DNA of 33,208 nt from JAKACA01 sp050010115 (GTDB lineage: Bacteria; Actinomycetota; Acidimicrobiia; Acidimicrobiales; Bog-793), in NCBI GenBank assembly GCA_050010115.1, contig JBEKLQ010000035.1:1-33208 (forward strand). Direction: 5' to 3'. Under the pieces are notes generated by a model. It was not told the DNA's origin. It searched no databases and worked only from the letters and a program-made list of their open reading frames with translations. Both the position numbers and the translations under genes were made by a program. Below, one piece after another: positions 31,054-33,208 of this stretch (position 1 is its first letter; each line of letters starts with the position of its first letter).

Positions 31054-31470
31054 ATGAACGAGCAAGCGGCGTCTCCGGAACGAACCGCATTAAGGCACCC
31101 GGCACTGTGGCGCGTTCGACACGCTCCGGCCGTGCCTGCCGCAGCGATGCTTCTGTTTAACCGTGTCTGCCCTATGGCTTTCGGCTGCGGGAACCGCGTC
31201 CGTCTGGGTCCACTCCGAGGCCCCAAGTCGTTATCCTTCAGGCCCCCCACCGCCGTCACACCCGTACGGCCTTCTCTTCGGGCTGGCCGGTGCCGTCCTC
31301 ACGCTCGGCTCGCTTGTCCTGCTGGTTCGTTGGAACGCTGCCCGCAGTCGCCCGTTGGCCCTGGCGGCCATTGCATGCGTTGGCGTACTAGCTGAGATCG
31401 TTGTCGTGCATCTGGTCAGCGCGCACGCCTTCTCGGCTGCCCCGCTCGGCTACGAGAACTCGGCGAGGAG
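31054..31470 (+). pseudogene. frameshifted multi-helix membrane protein, hypothetical
   Basis: From ATG 31054 the frame reads MNEQAASPERTALRHPALWRV and enters a hydrophobic helix at about 31130. If one T of the TTT at 31156-31158 is skipped, the reading continues smoothly in the next frame as LTVSALWLSAAGTASVWV. That frame continues with a Pro-rich loop and two more helices (YGLLFGLAGAVLTLGSLVLLV; LALAAIACVGVLAEIVVVHLV), ending near 31465 in GYENSA. After that the sequence becomes Arg-rich and antisense to the neighbouring gene, so the original C-terminus is probably lost. Function unknown; a sequencing error in the T run is an alternative explanation. Confidence 0.5.
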
Positions 31471-32355
31471 GTTTCGCCCGTCGCCACACTCGCGATGGCG
31501 CCGTCCCGTCATGAATGCTCCACAAGGCAAAGGCTGTGGAGCAGACCCCCAGAGACGAAAAGGCTCGCGCGACGACAGGAGGTCGTCCAAGAACGGCTCT
31601 AGATCGGGGAGAGCTCGGCTAAAGCGCAGTTCGATGGGGCCGCCCAACATGTGACCGCCGCCCTCGTCACCTACCCGCTCAAACCCGAGCGCCAGACTCT
31701 CGGCTGCCTCAACCAGCCGGCGGTAACGGCTGACTACCTGTTGGACTGCTAGCTCGTGAAGAGTGAAGGACTCCCCCTTCGCTACGAAGAGAGCCGTCCG
31801 GTTGACGGCTTCCACGACGTAGCCGAGGTCAGGGTCGGCGACAGCGACCTCGAGCTGGCTGAGCGAGATCGCGTGCGCGTGATCACGCTGTCTCGAGATC
31901 AGGTCAAGAAGGCTCTGAGACGCCCGGCCGCGCACCATGACCGAAAGCTCCTGCACTTCGTCTGCTGGCAGAATCCTCCGCCCCGTGAAGTTGGTCTTTA
32001 TCCAGTTGGGCGGTGTGTCGCGCTGGACTCGACGCAGATGTGCCGAGGGCAGCCACACGAAGTCCAGATCGCGTCGACGGGCGACGGCACTCTTCAGAAA
32101 GGCGTAGGTGGCGGCCGTTGAACTCCTAGTGTGAAAGGACCAGAACCTTGGATCAAGGTGATCTACGGTGATCGAGAGATCCGATGAGAAGAGCTGGTGA
32201 AGGGATCTGTCATCAGTTTCGCGACTAGCCCCCGAGCCGAACACATCAGCCAAGAACGCTGCGTCGTCTCCGTCGGCGTGGGTCTCCAGCACGAAGGTCT
32301 TCCACGGAGAGGTATCGGGCGACCGGAACTGACTCTCGAGCTGCTTTCGGTTCAA
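31450..32355 (-). CDS. unrecognised 301-residue protein, TTG start
   Basis: I do not recognise this protein. It starts with TTG preceded by a strong AGGAGG. It is hydrophilic with no signal peptide or membrane helix; the N-terminal third is acidic (ETHADGDDAAFLADVFG), the middle is mixed alpha/beta (DLDFVWLPSAHLRRV; GRRILPADEVQELSVMV) and the part around residues 190-230 is helical. The last about 35 residues, after SSREPFRLWG, look like random sequence, so the native end may have been cut by a rearrangement near 31465. The TTG overlaps by 4 nt the stop of an orphan acidic frame, so an upstream partner gene probably existed. Confidence 0.6.
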   Translation of the reverse strand: MNRKQLESQFRSPDTSPWKTFVLETHADGDDAAFLADVFGSGASRETDDRSLHQLFSSDLSITVDHLDPRFWSFHTRSSTAATYAFLKSAVARRRDLDFVWLPSAHLRRVQRDTPPNWIKTNFTGRRILPADEVQELSVMVRGRASQSLLDLISRQRDHAHAISLSQLEVAVADPDLGYVVEAVNRTALFVAKGESFTLHELAVQQVVSRYRRLVEAAESLALGFERVGDEGGGHMLGGPIELRFSRALPDLEPFLDDLLSSREPFRLWGSAPQPLPCGAFMTGRRHRECGDGRNLLAEFS

Positions 32356-32459
32356 TTCTCCTCCTCTCTTTCGTCTTCGTCCGCCAGGCTGAGTTCTCGT
32401 TCGAGATCCAAGTCATCGAAGAGCGCCTCCTGTATCGCCGCGACAACGCTCCGCCACCG
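32352..32459 (-). other. orphan acidic reading frame overlapping the methyltransferase 3' end
   Basis: One frame ahead of the methyltransferase, 35 codons are open from 32459 down to a TGA at 32354-32352. They encode a helix-like, strongly acidic peptide (VVAAIQEALFDDLDLE, then a Glu/Asp-rich end). It lacks an ATG or GTG start, but its stop overlaps the TTG of the next gene (TTGA), which is typical of coupled genes. It is probably the 3' end of a broken gene or of the frameshifted methyltransferase. Confidence 0.5.
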
Positions 32460-33075
32460 TCAGCGGGATCCAACGACCGTGAAAGGCGCGCCGCTCATCG
32501 ACCACCTGCAGGCCAGCGCCTTCGAGCAGGCGGTGACGTTCGTTGAGCGGGAGTCCGTGCGCGACCATGTGGCGGGCTACGACTCGGACCGGTTTCCAGC
32601 GCGGGAGGTCGTCGATCGAGACATCTGCTAGGGCGAATGCCCCGCCTGGCCGCAGAACCCGACGAACCTCGCTCAGCGCCTCCGGCTGGTCGGACCAGTG
32701 ATGGAAGCTGAGCGTGCTGGTCACGACGTCGAAGCTCTCGTTGGGGAATGGCAGTGCCTCGGCGGCTCCGCGGACGAGGTTGAGCGGAGCTCTGGCCTGG
32801 CGGGCGGCGTTCAACATCCCCGCAGATCGGTCGAGGCCGAAGAGTGCCAGCTGCGGCCGTTCCTGTCCCAAGAGCTCGAGCAGGCGCCCGGTGCCAGTGC
32901 CGATATCGAGGAGCTTTCCGGAGGCAAGTCGGCTGGCGAGCGTGGCCGATACTGCTCGTTGGATCGGGCCGAAGAACACGACTTGCATCGGGGAACGGTC
33001 GTAGGTCCGGGACCAGACATCGAAGTGCAGCTCGTCACCCGCGTGGCGTGAGCGGTGCCGGAGAAGGCGACCCAT
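32413..33075 (-). CDS. class I SAM-dependent methyltransferase (UbiE/type 11-like)
   Basis: This 220-residue methyltransferase has the SAM loop LLDIGTGTGRLLELL, the acidic strand end LFGLDRSAGML, LPFPNESFDVVTSTLSFHHW and EVRRVLRPGGAFALADV, all typical of the Methyltransf_11 group acting on small molecules or lipids. Substrate unknown. The C-terminus (HGRWIPLTVAERCRGD) switches to a Gly/Arg-rich end while another frame takes on coding character, so the gene may be frameshifted near 32416-32459. No Shine-Dalgarno precedes the ATG; a TAGCCT hexamer lies 9 nt upstream (33085-33090). Confidence 0.8.
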   Translation of the reverse strand: MGRLLRHRSRHAGDELHFDVWSRTYDRSPMQVVFFGPIQRAVSATLASRLASGKLLDIGTGTGRLLELLGQERPQLALFGLDRSAGMLNAARQARAPLNLVRGAAEALPFPNESFDVVTSTLSFHHWSDQPEALSEVRRVLRPGGAFALADVSIDDLPRWKPVRVVARHMVAHGLPLNERHRLLEGAGLQVVDERRAFHGRWIPLTVAERCRGDTGGALR

Positions 33076-33181
33076 CGGTAGGAAAGGCTAAGAGGCCGCG
33101 CGGATAGGTAGCAAGCCTGTGACCAGGGCTTTTACAGGAAAAGGCGCGTAAATAGCGACCATCCACCGGTCGTTGGAGCGG

Positions 33182-33198
33182 CCCCGAGAGACTCGGGG
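33182..33198. repeat. 7-bp hairpin at the window end
   Basis: CCCCGAG and CTCGGGG are perfect complements around an AGA loop, followed by TTGG. A 5-bp hairpin (CGACC/GGTCG) lies just before it. They could be a terminator or part of an RNA cut by the window edge. The rest of 33076-33208 holds no gene that I can see. Confidence 0.35.
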
Positions 33199-33208
33199 TT
33201 GGAATCCA

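Noticed and set aside
30515..31105. Long in-frame extension of argS toward the right, through the tRNA
   Set aside because: The part antisense to the tRNA gives the well-known spurious peptide type (PSAGLEPAHTAPEADALS), and the extension lacks coding character; the ATG at 30514 starts the recognisable ArgRS fold.
30604..33208. Direct repeat of the tRNA 3' end that would mark an integrated element
   Set aside because: No second copy of the T-arm/acceptor sequence was found to the right within the window, and no integrase gene is seen.
1..33208. CRISPR arrays, insertion sequences, rRNA genes
   Set aside because: No regularly spaced direct repeats of CRISPR type, no transposase-like protein and no rRNA-like stretches were found on either strand.

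Overview
The window is high-GC bacterial DNA from an actinobacterium, most likely of the Acidimicrobiia type; that placement is an inference from gene content and order, not from a database match. Read leftward on the minus strand from 30.5 kb to 5.5 kb, the genes run argS-lysA-hom-thrC-rho-[PHP, small membrane ORF]-rpmE-prfA-prmC-tsaC-[ABC transporter, acidic ORF on the other strand]-glyA-wecA-atpZ-atpI-atpBEFHAGDC. This is the order known from Mycobacterium (argS, lysA, thrA, thrC, thrB, rho, rpmE, prfA, hemK, sua5, wecA, atp operon), with thrB missing and a few insertions. An mce-type lipid-import locus at the left end also fits an actinobacterium.

Layout. Positions 1-3413 (+) hold the tail of an mce locus: a cysteine-containing exported protein of unknown function, the Mce ATPase and an Mce-associated membrane protein. 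Positions 3445-4386 hold two divergent universal stress proteins around an AT-rich palindrome. Positions 4403-5539 (-) hold a 2H-phosphoesterase (LigT-like)/GNAT fusion that follows atpC closely. Positions 5556-13484 are a complete F1Fo ATP synthase operon with both AtpI- and AtpZ-like proteins, preceded by wecA and glyA. A divergent ABC-2 exporter and an acidic mini-protein lie at 16.2-18.2 kb. Positions 18.2-22.0 kb hold translation and tRNA-modification genes, a short membrane ORF and a PHP phosphoesterase. rho (22.4-24.5 kb) carries a very long disordered N-terminal segment and probably a long leader. Positions 25.0-30.5 kb hold threonine and lysine biosynthesis plus argS, with a divergent tRNA-Arg(CCG) next to argS.

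Right of the tRNA (30.7-33.2 kb) the conserved order ends. That part has a frameshifted membrane protein, an unrecognised 301-residue protein with a TTG start and strong Shine-Dalgarno, an orphan acidic reading frame whose stop overlaps that TTG, and a methyltransferase. It looks rearranged, and it is the least explained part of the window.

How the genes work together: genes in the block are closely packed, many with 1-4 nt stop/start overlaps (argS/lysA, hom/thrC, prfA/prmC, prmC/tsaC, atpB/atpI, atpG/atpD, atpF/atpH, atpD/atpC), pointing to translational coupling. At several transcription-unit heads (the minus-strand usp, glyA, ABC ATPase, prfA, hom and possibly rpmE) a TANNNT -10-like hexamer lies 6-9 nt before the start codon with no Shine-Dalgarno, which suggests leaderless mRNAs.
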